64,000 nucleotides of DNA, taken from contig JAESUZ010001281.1 in assembly GCA_017311185.1 (NCBI GenBank), positions 806,001 through 870,000 on the forward strand. The letters are read 5' to 3'. Numbering within the stretch: the first letter of the stretch is position 1; each line of letters begins with the position of its first letter. A model generated the notes under the pieces. It did no database searches. It worked only from the letters and a program-made list of their open reading frames with translations, and was not told the DNA's origin. Of this stretch, positions 44,187-54,648 are shown piece by piece. The translations under genes were made by a program, and so were the position numbers. The DNA is from Proteles cristata cristata. Its lineage: Eukaryota; Chordata; Mammalia; Carnivora; Hyaenidae.

Positions 44187-44923
44187 GAACACTTTATTGT
44201 AAGTATGCATTAGCCTTACAAGGAAAAGAATTTCTAGTTGAGAGAGATGGGGAAAGCTTTTCCCCTTATTGCCAATTACAGAACCTTGAAAATGGGAACC
44301 TTCTTGGTTCTACTTCACAACTGTAGTGACTGTGAGTCCACCCCCCTGGGTCACTGGTACGTGCTGTGCCGGCAGGGATGGGGGTGGGGAAGGTGCGCAC
44401 CCTGAGGGAACGGCCTGTACCCACCACGCCCCCTGATCTCCGACAGGCTGCCTGGAGGTGTGGGTGTAGCTGCTGGTCTCCCAGGTGCACAGGAGCCACG
44501 ACCCCGATCCCCGGAGCCGCTTCACCCCTGGCTCCTTTGGGTCTTGCAGCAGTTCCTGTCTACGGAGAGAGGTACCACGTGGAAGTGACAAAGAGGAAGA
44601 TGTGGCTGTGACAGCCAGAGAGGGGTCTGGGCAGGGCCATCTGCTCTGCCCTGTGGGGAGGAAGCGCTCCTGCAAAAGACTGTGGGGGACAGGGGATGCA
44701 CCCTAGCGCAGCCCTGGGGTCCCTGCAGGCCAGGGGTAGGTGAGCCCTGGCTGGGACTCTCCTTCTTCCTCTGTCATCGCCCTCAGCCCTCAGCCTTCCC
44801 AACCCCCTGCCCCCAGCTTCCCCTCATCAGGGTGCTTCTCACAAGGCCCTGAAATGATCCAGGTCTGTGTCCGCTTCCAAGACTGACCTGTGAGTTTTAT
44901 GAAGGCAAGAACTCTGTCTCTCT
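44187..44923. other. Intergenic, GC-rich, unassigned
   Basis: ORFs of 73-121 aa in three frames overlap at 44266-44802. None shows a domain, and I see no consistent splice model. Confidence 0.4.
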
Positions 44924-45130
44924 TTTTTATGTATGTATTTATTTTGAGAGCGAGACAGAGAAAGTGAGCAGGTCAGGGGCAGAGAGAGAGGGAGAGAGAG
45001 AATCCCAAGAAGGCTCTGCACTGCCACCTCGAAGCCTGATGTGGGGCTCGAACCCACAAACACCACGAGATCATGACCTGAGCTGAAACCAAGAGTTGGA
45101 CACTTAACTGACTGAGTCACCCTGGCGCCC
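44924..45130 (-). mobile_element. Carnivore SINE, antisense
   Basis: TTTTTTATGTATGTATTTATTTTG to GAGTCACCCTGGCGCCC; AGAACTCTGTCT is repeated on both sides. Confidence 0.92.
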
Positions 45131-45743
45131 TGAGAACTCTGTCTTACTCGTCTTTGCTTTCCTGCTGCCTAGAATCGCGTGGGGACATAGCACCTTAATA
45201 GCAGGTTCAGGGACAGATGGATGGGTAGAGCTGCTGCAGTGAAAACTGACATGGTCCCACCCAAACTAAACATTTCTCCAACCTGAACTCTCCCCCTGAC
45301 TACATGTGGCTGGCTTGGAGATCCGCAGGCAGTGTCTGGATGCCCACGAGCACTGCTGGCCACCATTTACAGGATGTCACTAAACGGAAAACAGACGGGG
45401 CCACGGGGAAGCCGCAGAACTCACCCGGTGCGGGGGGAGTCCGTTGCCTTGTCGGCAGGCTCCTGAATCACAACAGAGCCACACACACTAAATGCAACAG
45501 GAGTCCTAAAAGAAAGCCTGGGGTGACCCTTGGGAGTCGAGAACTTTGCTTTGATGACCGAGCCTGCTGAGGGAACAGTGTGGCTCCTGCCTGTGTTCCG
45601 AGGGGGTTATTTGGCCTGGCAGTGTTGGTTCACAACGCTCTGGGAGCTTCCCGGGTGCAGTCTGAAACTGGCCCACATACACAGAGGGCAGGGCAAGATG
45701 GAGGAAAGAGGCGGACCCCTCCGGATTGATAGGTGGCAGTTAA
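45131..45743. other. Intergenic, unassigned
   Basis: No gene or repeat recognised. Confidence 0.4.
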
Positions 45744-45942
45744 AATTTTTTTTAATGTTTATTTATTTTGAGATCGAGAGTGGGGGAGGAGGGGCAGAGA
45801 GAGGAAGAGAGAGAATCCCAAGCGGATTCCACACTGTCAGTGTAGAGCCCGATGTGGGGCTCAAACCCATGAACCGTGAGATCATGACGTGAGCCGAAAC
45901 TAAGAGCTGGATGCTTAGCCGACTGAGCCACCCCAGCGCCCC
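45744..45942 (-). mobile_element. Carnivore SINE, antisense
   Basis: AAATTTTTTTTAATGTTTATTT to GAGCCACCCCAGCGCCCC; TAGGTGGCAGTT and TAGGAGGCAGTT flank it. Confidence 0.92.
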
Positions 45943-46978
45943 TAGGAGGCAGTTTCAATAAGCAAAGGGAACTTGCACACGAGGCTCATCCTGGGGGGCA
46001 GTGAGACAAATGGATCTCCACCCTTGCTGCCATATCTTAAAAGGTAATCTATAAAGAGGCCATAACGGGGTTAAGTATCCCTTGCAGGTGTTCTCAATGA
46101 CACAACATTTTCTCAAGGCTGTGTCCTTGGAGGAGCCTCCAGGAGCTGGAAAGGCGAGCTAGACCCACATTCCAAGGATGGGAGGAGGTAAGAAGCCTCT
46201 GATGGCCTGGGTCCAGCTCACGGGTCAACTGGCGACCACATCTTTTTGGTGACTTTCGCCAGCAGGCAGGCACCGCAGCCCTAAGTATAAGCAGATGGGT
46301 GTGCTCGTCACAGGTGAGACTTCCTGCCCAGAGGTAAGCTGACATGTTATTTTGGGACAAGTGATTCTATTTAACGGACATAAATATTTTATACTTCACT
46401 TCTTTCCCAAAAGAAATGGAGACAGTTGCCCATACCTCAAGGGAAATTGCGTTTTGTATGTTAGGAAGCTCTGTGTTCTGGAAGCTTTGTAACCATTTGC
46501 TTATTAGGTTTCCTTGACCCTGGCCTGAAAGGGAAAGTGGGAAATGAAACAAAATAGCCTTAGGCAAAGCAGACGGTCTCTTTACCGTCGGGGTTGGGGA
46601 GGAAAGGGCTGCTGTGTGCATCTCTGTTCAGGGACACCCCCCCTCCACCCAAGTCCTGGGGAAAGGTCAGATCACAGAACTGCCCCCTTCAGAGGCCAGA
46701 AGCCGGTCACCCTGTTGAGAATCCATCTTCCAGCCACATTTTCACCTGGGTTTTATGATGATCCTAGCTATGAGCTTCCTCACTCCTTTCCGACTCTTAT
46801 TTCCTTAGCTCTTCCTGCCATTGACATACCCTGGTGACGTAATTAAGGAATAATTCCTCTATTTTGAAAAACTAGAATTTATTAGTCACCCATTTGGTTT
46901 TTACAGTATTTACTTGCACATATGGAGTTTAAGCAAAGATGAAACCTCCTTTCCCTGGGGCAATGTGTCATTAGCTCA
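45943..46978. other. Intergenic, unassigned
   Basis: No recognised gene or repeat. Confidence 0.4.
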
Positions 46979-47289
46979 GTTTTTAGAGGTTTATTTTATT
47001 TTCTTAAAGTATATTTACATATTTTGGGGCGCCTGGGTGGCTTAGTCGGTTAAGCGTCCGACTTTCGCTTGGGTCATGATCTCGTGGTTCGTGGGTTCGA
47101 GCCCCGCATCGGGCTCTGTGCTGACTGCCAGCTCAGAGCCTGGAGCCTGTTTCAGAGTCTGTGTCTCCCTCTCTCTCTGACCCTCCCCTGCTCACGCTGT
47201 CTCTCTCTCTCCTAGCAATAAATAAAAATATTTAAAAAAAAATAAAGTATATTTACATATTTTGAAAGGGTGTGTGCAAGCCAGGGAGG

Positions 47290-47323
<34 letters not shown>

Positions 47324-47446
47324 CCCAAGCAGGCTCCATGCTGTCAGAGCCAGGTGCAGGGCTCGAACCCACGAAACTGTGAGATCATGACCTGAACTGA
47401 AATCAAGAGTCAGAAGCTTAACCGACTGAGCCACCCAGGCACTTCT
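46979..47446 (-). mobile_element. Carnivore SINE, antisense, split by a younger sense SINE
   Basis: The outer copy begins TTTTTAGAGGTTTATTTTATT, is interrupted at 47026-47245, and ends GAGCCACCCAGGCACTTC. TCATTAGCTCA at 46968-46978 and 47447-47457 is its duplication. Confidence 0.93.
47026..47245 (+). mobile_element. Young carnivore SINE, sense, nested
   Basis: GGGGCGCCTGGGTGGCTTAG to AATAAATAAAAATATTTAAA. The 20 bases at 47006-47025 recur exactly at 47246-47265. Confidence 0.95.
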
Positions 47447-47636
47447 CATTAGCTCATTATTAACAAGTTCTTTGAGTATGTAGAAGAATAAGGAATTTTA
47501 GCCTGGATTTAGTTAGTGATTAGATTCCCTTTGCTGTACTATTTTCATATTATTAATTTACTAGTCAAAGATCCACTCTGTGCCTATAGATTGCTGACAA
47601 AACTTCATGGCTATTTTTAAAAATTCTTTTTATTGA

Positions 47637-47845
47637 GAGGAGCCTGGGTGGCTCAGTCAGTTTGGCTCAGGTCATGATCTCATGGTTTGTGGGTTCAAGC
47701 CTCACATTGGGCTGTGTGCTGACAGCTCAGAGCCTGGAGCCTCATTCAGATTCTGTGTCTCCTTCTCTCTCTATTCCTCCCCTTGCTGATACTCTGTCTC
47801 TCTTTCAAAACTAAATAAACATTAAAAAATTTTTCAAATAAAATT
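47637..47845 (+). mobile_element. Carnivore SINE, sense, at an L1 edge
   Basis: GAGGAGCCTGGGTGGCTCAG to AAACTAAATAAACATTAAAA. TTTTTATTGAGA flanks both sides. Confidence 0.9.
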
Positions 47846-48145
47846 TAAAAAATTATTTTTATTGAGATATAATTGATATACAACATTATATTAGTTTCAT
47901 GTGTACAACATAACGATTTGATATCTGTATATATTGCCAAATGATCACCACGATAAAGTCTAGATAACATCCACCACCACATACGTTACACACGTTTTCC
48001 CTTGTGATGAGAACTGTTAAAATCTATTCTCTTAGCAACTTTCAATCATGCGATATAGGATTGTTAACTCTATAGTAGCATCGTCGCACATTACAAGGTC
48101 CGCTCGTATTTATTTTATAAGTGGAAGTTTGTACCTTTGACCCCC
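47846..48145 (-). mobile_element. L1 3' end, antisense
   Basis: TTTTTATTGAGATATAATTG, TTAGTTTCATGTGTACAACA and CTTGTGATGAGAACTGTTAA are classic reversed L1 3' landmarks. Confidence 0.85.
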
Positions 48146-48159
48146 TTCACCTTCACAGT

Positions 48160-48351
48160 TATTTTTGTTTGTTTATTGGGGGGGAGGGAGGGGCAGAGAA
48201 GGGGGGAGAGAATCCCAAGCAGGCTCCGTACTGACTATGGAGCCTGACATGGGCCTCAATCCTATAAACCGTGAGATCATGACCTGAGCTGAAATCAAGA
48301 GCTGGACTCATGCTTAACTGACTGAGCCACCCAGTTCACTCCCCTCCACCC
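48160..48351 (-). mobile_element. Carnivore SINE, antisense
   Basis: TTTTTGTTTGTTTATTGGGG to GAGCCACCCAGTTCACTCCC; CACAGTTATT flanks both ends. Confidence 0.88.
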
Positions 48352-50404
48352 CCTCACAGTTATTAATTCCTAATAAAATGTCTTGTTTGCTTTACAGGAA
48401 TATCAGAAGGCACCCACACGTCTGGTTGCACTGAGCAGGAGGAACATCACAACCGCAGCTTTATTCTCCATCGGTGCCACTGCGCACAGCGGAGAGCCTC
48501 AGCTGACATCCAACACACCCCGGAGTGGGAAACCATGAATAGAAAGGCTGTTCACGAAGCTGGATCATACTGATCACGCGGCTTCACCAGTACTGAGTAA
48601 ATCCATCACTGGGACCATCCCACTTCTCCATGATTGAATTCTAGTAAGGCAGTTTGTCCAGCAACCCTGTGTCATCATTTACAACCGACGGACCTTCCCA
48701 CGGGAAGGCAGCCGGCGCAGCACACCGGCAATGAGTGTGAACTTGTTCATCTCACACGCAAGGTGATCTCTGCAAAGGAGCAGACGGATTGCTGTTTTCT
48801 GCCGCCTCCCTTGCCTGGGGTTTTGTCCCCAACGCCCTTTTGGAAGCTGATCTCAGTAACCATTACCCGCCTCTAGAGGGCAGTAGCGACAACCCTAGAA
48901 GAATACAGCGGGCGGCCTTGAAACAGAAGGTGAGCCACGCCCACTCTGCTGATTGCTGGGCCCCAGGTCCTGGAATTACCGGGAATTACCAGCTGACGCG
49001 TTGAAAGGGAGAGGCCAAGCCCAGGTGAAGAGGAGGAGCTTGACGTAGGAGGACTGAATCTTAACCTGGTCACAGAAGGCTCGGAGTCTCCAGCCTGGTC
49101 ACGTTGCAATGAAATCTGGTGCCAGGCTCTCTCTGTGTAACATTATGCACAATGCCTCCCCCAAATGAAAAGCGATGCAGGAATTCTCTGCAGACAGAAA
49201 ACGAAACTAAACCTAGCATCACTTAGGGTGAAAGTCCAGCCCACAAAAACCCCCTTGGTGTACCTCTGCATGTTACCCAATTAGCCCTGGCCGCGAGGCA
49301 ACCCCACAAGCTGGTCTGAACTCAGACTCACAGGGAACTTCACAGGCTGGGGACCATCCTTCCCCATATAACTGACCGTTCTGCACTTGGCACAAGTAAT
49401 AATTGGTGTATGCAGACCTCTGAATCTGAAAAACATCTTTATCAGGTCTCGGGACTGATTTCCGGGTCGTGATACTGTTCCTTAACCCTCAGCTTGGCTT
49501 CTTTTTCAGTCCTAACTGTGCAAAGACCCGTTCTCCCCCCCTCCTCGGCCCCTTGTGCTTTGCTCACCCTCCCTCCGTTACGGCTCCCTGGTCCTGCCTC
49601 CTAGACCTAACTTGGGCTCTCCTCCAGCGACCCTGAGGCATGCATGTGTGTGATGCTTCCCCATGAGGTAGAAACCGGTAGATGGGACAAAATTCATTCA
49701 GTCAACAAATATTGATTAGGCACCTCTGTGTGTGTGGGCTAGGGCTCAGCAGCGAAAAGACAAAATCCTCGTCTTCCTGGTGGGGATGCACAGCTAAGCA
49801 GCGCACTGCTAAGAATAGCAGGATGTTTGTTGGTGGGAGAGAAGTGGAGGGAAGGGCTCTCTAAAACCAGAAGGAGGAAAAGTGTGCCTCAGGGTGATCC
49901 AGCCTCCCACAAATACCGATACTGGGAGAGGGCTCACCTTGCACTCAAAGCCCACATGCCTCAGGCTTTGTCCGGGGAAACATTATGCAAGCTTTGTTTT
50001 CCCCCACAGGTATTGGTGTTTTGTGAGGGTCAGATCTTTGATGATCTCAACAGCCACCTGCAGGAGGTTTTCTTTGTAAGGGGATGTTGTGAGGAGAGAG
50101 GGTGCATTTTTCCAGGCCATCATGGTCTGGAACTTAAGACAGCATCTTTCCTCCAGTAGCCAAGCTGCCTCCAAGGGTTGTGGTATTCAGGGAGTGTTTG
50201 GGATGCCTCTGCACTCACCACTGTGGAAATCAGAGGAGGGCAGAACCGGGAGAGGGGACGAAGGAGAGCTGAAAGGCACATCACATAGGCAGTGACAGAC
50301 ACTAGCAATGCTGGTTATGGTGTGAAGAACAGGTACCCGAGGGTCACAGGGCCACCAGAAAATCACATTCCCTGAGTGCTGATGGGGGTCAGGCCCCTGT
50401 CACG
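48352..50404. other. Intergenic, longest repeat-poor stretch
   Basis: About 2 kb with almost no recognisable transposon. I found no domain-bearing ORF. The region could hold a conserved noncoding element or lncRNA exon, which sequence reading alone cannot show. Confidence 0.4.
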
Positions 50405-50780
50405 GTGGTAGGCCATGCGTGGTAGCAGAGATAGCTTAGTGAGGCTGCCCCAGTTCGAATCCTCCTCCTGCTCATCTCTAGCTTTGTGTTCCTGCATGAG
50501 TTACTTAGCCTTTCTGGGCCTGATGAGAGAAAGAGAGAGAATGAGCTGGGGAGGGGCAGAGAGAGAGCGGGACAGAAGATCGGAAGCAGGCCCCGTGCTG
50601 ACAGCGGAAAGCACGATGCAGGGCTCGAACTCACGAACCATGAGATCATGACCTGAGCTGAAGTTGGACGCCACCAGGAGACCCCAGAAAACGCTTTTAA
50701 TGACACCTACTTTAGGGGATTGTAGAGATGATGATTAGAAGGGAGCACTGAAGGCATTTCATAAATAATACCCATCATAA
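50405..50780 (+). mobile_element. MIR, sense, split by a SINE
   Basis: AGTTCGAATCCTCCTCCTGC, GCATGAGTTACTTAGCC before the SINE and GACACCTACTTTAGGGGATTG, CACTGAAGGCATTTCATAAA after it. Confidence 0.75.
50520..50688 (-). mobile_element. Truncated carnivore SINE, antisense
   Basis: GAGAGAAAGAGAGAGAATGAGC to GCCACCAGGAGACCCC; no T-rich start, so its A tail is gone. Confidence 0.8.
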
Positions 50781-50973
50781 TCACCACCCAACGCATACAG
50801 CATTAGGAGGTGTGATCCCTAACAGAAATTTTAGAAATCTTCCAGTTCAGTGATTATCAAACTTTAGCCTAGATTGGAGCTTCCCAAAGGACATGTTAAA
50901 ACACAGATTTGGGGCTCTACCCCTCAGGGGTTCTGATTCAGTATGTCTGGCTGGAGCCTGAGAATGTGCACTT

Positions 50974-51157
50974 CTTTTTTAATTTTTTTAGAGAGCATAT
51001 GCATGAGTGGGGAGAGGGGCAGAGGGAGAGAGAGAGAATCTTAAGCAGATAACCATGCTAGGTGCAGAGTCCAACGGGGTTCGATCCCACAACCCTGGGA
51101 TCATGACCTGAGCCAAAATCAAGAGTCTGATAATCAACTGAGTGATCCAGGTGCCCT
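50974..51157 (-). mobile_element. Carnivore SINE, antisense (first of two)
   Basis: CTTTTTTAATTTTTTTAGAGAGC to GTGATCCAGGTGCCC; flanked by GAGAATGTGCACTT and GAGAGTGCACATT. Confidence 0.9.
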
Positions 51158-51169
51158 GAGAGTGCACAT

Positions 51170-51170
51170 T

Positions 51171-51221
<51 letters not shown>

Positions 51222-51394
51222 TTTATTTATTTTTGAGAGAGTGCAAATGGGGGAAGGGCAGAGAGAGAGGGAGACACAGAATCTGAAACAGGCTCCAGCT
51301 CAGAGCCCCACGCGGGGCTCAAACCCATGAACCATGAGATCATGACCCGAGCTGAAGTCAGACGCTCAACCGACTGAGCCACCCAGGCGCCCCG
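51170..51394 (-). mobile_element. Carnivore SINE, antisense (second of two), with (TTTA)n
   Basis: A (TTTA)n run of about 50 bp at 51171-51218, TTTTTGAGAGAGTGC and GAGCCACCCAGGCGCCCC. Confidence 0.93.
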
Positions 51395-51759
51395 AGAATG
51401 TGCATGTCTAATGAGTCCCAGGTGACACTGATGCTATTGATCTGGGGACCACACTTTGAGAACCACTGTGCTAGTTTAGATCACTGGTTTTAGAGATAAG
51501 AATCCTGAGACTCAGAGTGTGCATTCCCCACCCATGGTCAGTAGAATCTCAGCTTCTCAGCTCCCGTCCAGGCCAAAGTTGGAGACAGAAAAACAAAGTG
51601 CCCAGCACACAGGGAGTGCCAGAATACAAGAAGTCAGACTCCAGGCAAAAGGCCCCAGGATGGATCCAAGATTCGAGCAAGAGGAATGAGTCTGACAGAG
51701 AGAGAAGGAAGGGAACTGGCCTCAGTGCAGGCCTGAGCCACAACAGCCCAAGTCTCGGG
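51395..51759. other. Intergenic, unassigned
   Basis: About 51410-51470 (CATTCTAATG...GAGAACCACTG type wording) resembles the worn end of a MER-like repeat. Not assigned. Confidence 0.35.
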
Positions 51760-52130
51760 GCTCAGGAAGTGTGTGTGAGGGTGATGTGTGGGTGTGGGTG
51801 TGTGAGTGGAGCAAGTTTTACACAGATGGTCTTTGGGGGGTGGGAATGGGAGTGTGAGTGTGTCTGTGTGGATGAGTGTGTGAGTGTTTGAATGTGAGTC
51901 TATGCAAAAACAGGTGTGAGTGTTTGTGTTTGAGATGAGTGTGAGCATGTCAGCATCAGGAGTATGTGAGAGTGACATGTGTGTGTGAGTGTATCAGGAT
52001 GTATGTGTGAGTGTGTTTGCATGTATGTCTGGGTAGATGGTGTATAAGCATATGAGTCTGTGTGTGTGAGGATGAGTGTGTGAACATGTTTCTACATGAG
52101 CGTGAGATCATGTGAATGCGTATGAGTGGG
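51760..52130. repeat. Degenerate GT-rich (TGAGTG) tract
   Basis: Irregular repeats of GTGTGAGTG, GGGTGTGGG and GTGAGTGTGT fill about 370 bp. Confidence 0.85.
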
Positions 52131-52237
52131 TGTGTTAGTTCACTTGAGCTTCTGCAAAGTATTACAGACTGAGCAGCTTAAACAATACAAGTTAATCTTC
52201 TCACAGATCTGGAGGCTACAGGTCTGAGATCAAGGTG

Positions 52238-52726
52238 TGACCATGTAGGGGAGGAAATATTTTCCTTTTACCCTTCTAGGTTCCTTGGCCAATCCAATAA
52301 TTGAATCAACATAAGACAGATTGACAGGGGAAGAATCAAATTTAATTTCGTACATTCAGGAGCCCCATAAAAATATGAGACCCAACGGCAGTCAGGCAAC
52401 TGAGGCTCGTATGCCGTTCTAAGCTAAGGAATGGAATCGAGGCCTGGGATTTTGAAGGGGAGGAGGACGATTCACAGCATAGGACCAGGAGAAGAGCAGC
52501 TGTTTGGTAATAAGACCTTTGTCCTGCCTGTGCGGGGAAGTCTTTCAGGTAAGAAAACTATCTCTAGCCATTGTTCTTGTTCTAGACCAGGCCCTTCTTT
52601 AAATTCTTCAAGGCAGTTATGGGACAGAGAAAAATTTTTCTCTGAATTTACTAGGTCTTGATTGTCTTCCGCTCAAAATAATCGAAAAATGGCTCATTTG
52701 GGGGTGGCACATTCTGCTCCCCTAAA
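52238..52726 (-). mobile_element. Solo LTR (ERVL-like), antisense, nested
   Basis: Core ends TGTAGGGGAGG (52244) and CTCCCCTAAA (to 52726) are imperfect inverted repeats. GGTG at 52234-52237 recurs at 52727-52730. The reversed phrase CCAATCCAATAATTGAATC matches old ERVL LTR ends I recall. No coding sequence. Confidence 0.6.
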
Positions 52727-52813
52727 GGTGGCTGGTTTCCCCCTGTGTCTGCACATGGTCATCCCTCTGTGTGTCTGTGTCCTAATCTCCTTCTATTATA
52801 AGGACACCAGTCG

Positions 52814-53018
52814 TGGTGCCTGGGTGGCTTAGTCAGTTAAGCGTCTGTCTTCAGCTCAGGTCATGAGCTCTCGGTTCGTGGGTTTGAGCCCTGCGTCAGG
52901 CTCTGTGCTGACAGCTCCAAGCCTGGAGCTTGCCTTGGATTCTGTGTCTCCATCTCTCTCTCTGCCCCTCCCCTGCTCATACTCGGTCTCTCAAAAATAA
53001 ATAAACATTAAAAAAAAG
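52814..53018 (+). mobile_element. Carnivore SINE, sense, nested in MaLR LTR
   Basis: GTGGTGCCTGGGTGGCTTAG to AAAAATAAATAAACATTAAA. Confidence 0.92.
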
Positions 53019-53087
53019 GATCCCAGACACATGGATTAATGCCCACTCTAATGACCTCATTTAACCTTAAGTATCTCTTGAAAGGTT

Positions 53088-53696
53088 TATAAGGCCACAA
53101 GTCTAAATGTCTAAACCAAACTGACTCTATGACAGGCTTTAAGTTTCCCCTCTAAACTAGGAGGCCTGAGTTTCAGCTTCCCGGAAACTATCAGGTAGTT
53201 ACACATTGCCCAAGGCAGGAGAAACCACCCTTGCAACACCCAATCAGGAAAGGCCAGCAACCACCCTCCACTTTGTTAAGGGAGAGGCCTGGAGATAGAA
53301 ACTATAGATAGGACCCTGTTACCTAATGTTAAGTTAACCCGTTAGTCACCGAGTAAGACCCTAGGCTTGCTCTGTGATTGGCTAAGTGTTGTAATTGGAT
53401 CCCGCCAAAAGTAACAATACTCTAGACAATGTGTATGGTTAAACCCGCTGTCAATGATGTTGAATGATTATGATTGGATCACTGTTCCCATGTCACAACT
53501 TCTGTAACTCCCCCATCTCAAACCCCATAAAAACCCTACTCTGCCCTTGTTCGGGGCTCTCAGCATGGATTCATTGTGTTGGTGAGGTCTGGGAGGCCGA
53601 GCTTAAGCCCATAATAAAGCCCTTTGCCTTTGCATATGTGACTCGGACTCCTTAGTGGTCTTGGGATTTTGGGGAGATCGCAATCTGGGCATAACA
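53088..53696 (+). mobile_element. Solo LTR, gammaretrovirus-like (ERV1), nested
   Basis: The 609-bp insert ends ...GGGCATAACA. It carries GATTGGCTAAGTG-type CCAAT-like boxes, CCCATAAAAACCC (TATA-like), GGGGCTCTCAG and AATAAAGCCC, the U3-R-U5 order of gammaretroviral LTRs. GGTT (53084-53087) and GGTC (53697-53700) are a near 4-bp duplication. No internal gene remains. Confidence 0.7.
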
Positions 53697-53790
53697 GGTC
53701 CTGTGTCCAAACACAATCACATTCTGAGGTCCTGGGACTTAATACATATTCAACATATGAATATCAGGGGGACAAAGGTCAGCCCGTGAC

Positions 53791-53968
53791 AATGTGTGAG
53801 TGTGCACCCCCATACGTGCGCCTTACAGAAAGTGCCAGCTGCCTGTCCTGCAAGAGTGCAGGCGTATCAGAAACCTGACTTTCTTCCCTGCCTCACCTTG
53901 ACCTTATGAGTTTACGGGGAGGTGGAAGAGCTCTGAGCCTTCTCCTTAGGATCTGAAACAAGTGCCTT
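53791..53968. other. Intergenic, unassigned
   Basis: No recognised feature. Confidence 0.35.
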
Positions 53969-54174
53969 CTTTTTTTTTTTTTACATTTATTTTTGAGAGG
54001 CAGAGAGAGCACAAGCTGGGGAGGGGCAGAGACAGAAGGAGACAGAATCTGAAGCAGGCTCCAGGCTCTGAGCTGTGAACACAGAGCCTGACATGGGGCT
54101 CAAACTCAGAAACCGTGAGATCATGACCCGAGCTGAAGTTGGCCGCTTAACCAACCGAGCCACCCAGGTGCCCC
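53969..54174 (-). mobile_element. Carnivore SINE, antisense
   Basis: TTTTTTTTTTTTACATTTATTT to GAGCCACCCAGGTGCCCC; GAAACAAGTGCCTTCT and GAAACGAGCGCTTTCT flank it. Confidence 0.92.
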
Positions 54175-54419
54175 GAAACGAGCGCTTTCTAAGTTCACGT
54201 GGTGTTTCCCCTGCACGTAGGGGATGCCATCGTCCAAGCACCGTCCTGTGATGACGTCACCCTTCTCAGGCCCCCCCCGGCTGATGCTCCCTGCACAGAA
54301 GGAAAGCAGCATGAGCAGCGTGGCAGGCCGCACCAGCCCCCTCGGGCTCGCCTCTCTTCCTGGGAGCAGTGCTCTCGCACCGCCATCCTCTGCTTCTCTC
54401 TGCGGCCAGATCCCATGAT

Positions 54420-54648
54420 TTTTTTTTTTTTTAATTTTTTTTTTTAATGTTTTATTTATTTCCAGGAGAGAGAGACAGCGTGAGCAGGGGAGGGTCAGAG
54501 AGAGAGGGAGTCACAGACTGAAACAGGCTCCAGGCTCTGAGCTGGCAGTCAGCACAGAGCCCGACGCGGGGCTCGAACCCACGAACCGCGAGATCATGAC
54601 CTAAGCGAAAGTCGGACGCTTAACCGACTAAGCCACCCAGGCGCCCCC
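54420..54648 (-). mobile_element. Carnivore SINE, antisense
   Basis: TTTTTTTTTTTTAATTTTTTTT to AGCCACCCAGGCGCCCC; CCCATGATTTTT on both sides. Confidence 0.93.

Larger units (their letters stand above)
52131..53790 (+). mobile_element. Ancient MaLR LTR split by three insertions
   Basis: Pieces at 52135-52237, 52727-52813, 53019-53087 and 53697-53790 read in order as one old LTR: GTTAGTTCACTTGAGC..., TTATAAGGACACCAGTC, CTAATGACCTCATTTAACC, TTCTGAGGTCCTGGGAC, CAACATATGAATATCAGGGGG. Inserts are 52238-52726, 52814-53018 and 53088-53696. Confidence 0.75.

Noticed and set aside
44266..44802. Small gene in the GC-rich patch with several overlapping ORFs
   Set aside because: All frames are open at similar lengths, with no domain, consistent splice sites or start context.
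52800..53790. Retroviral gag/pol/env remnants near the LTRs
   Set aside because: Only LTR sequence is present between the host LTR pieces; no coding remnants recognised.
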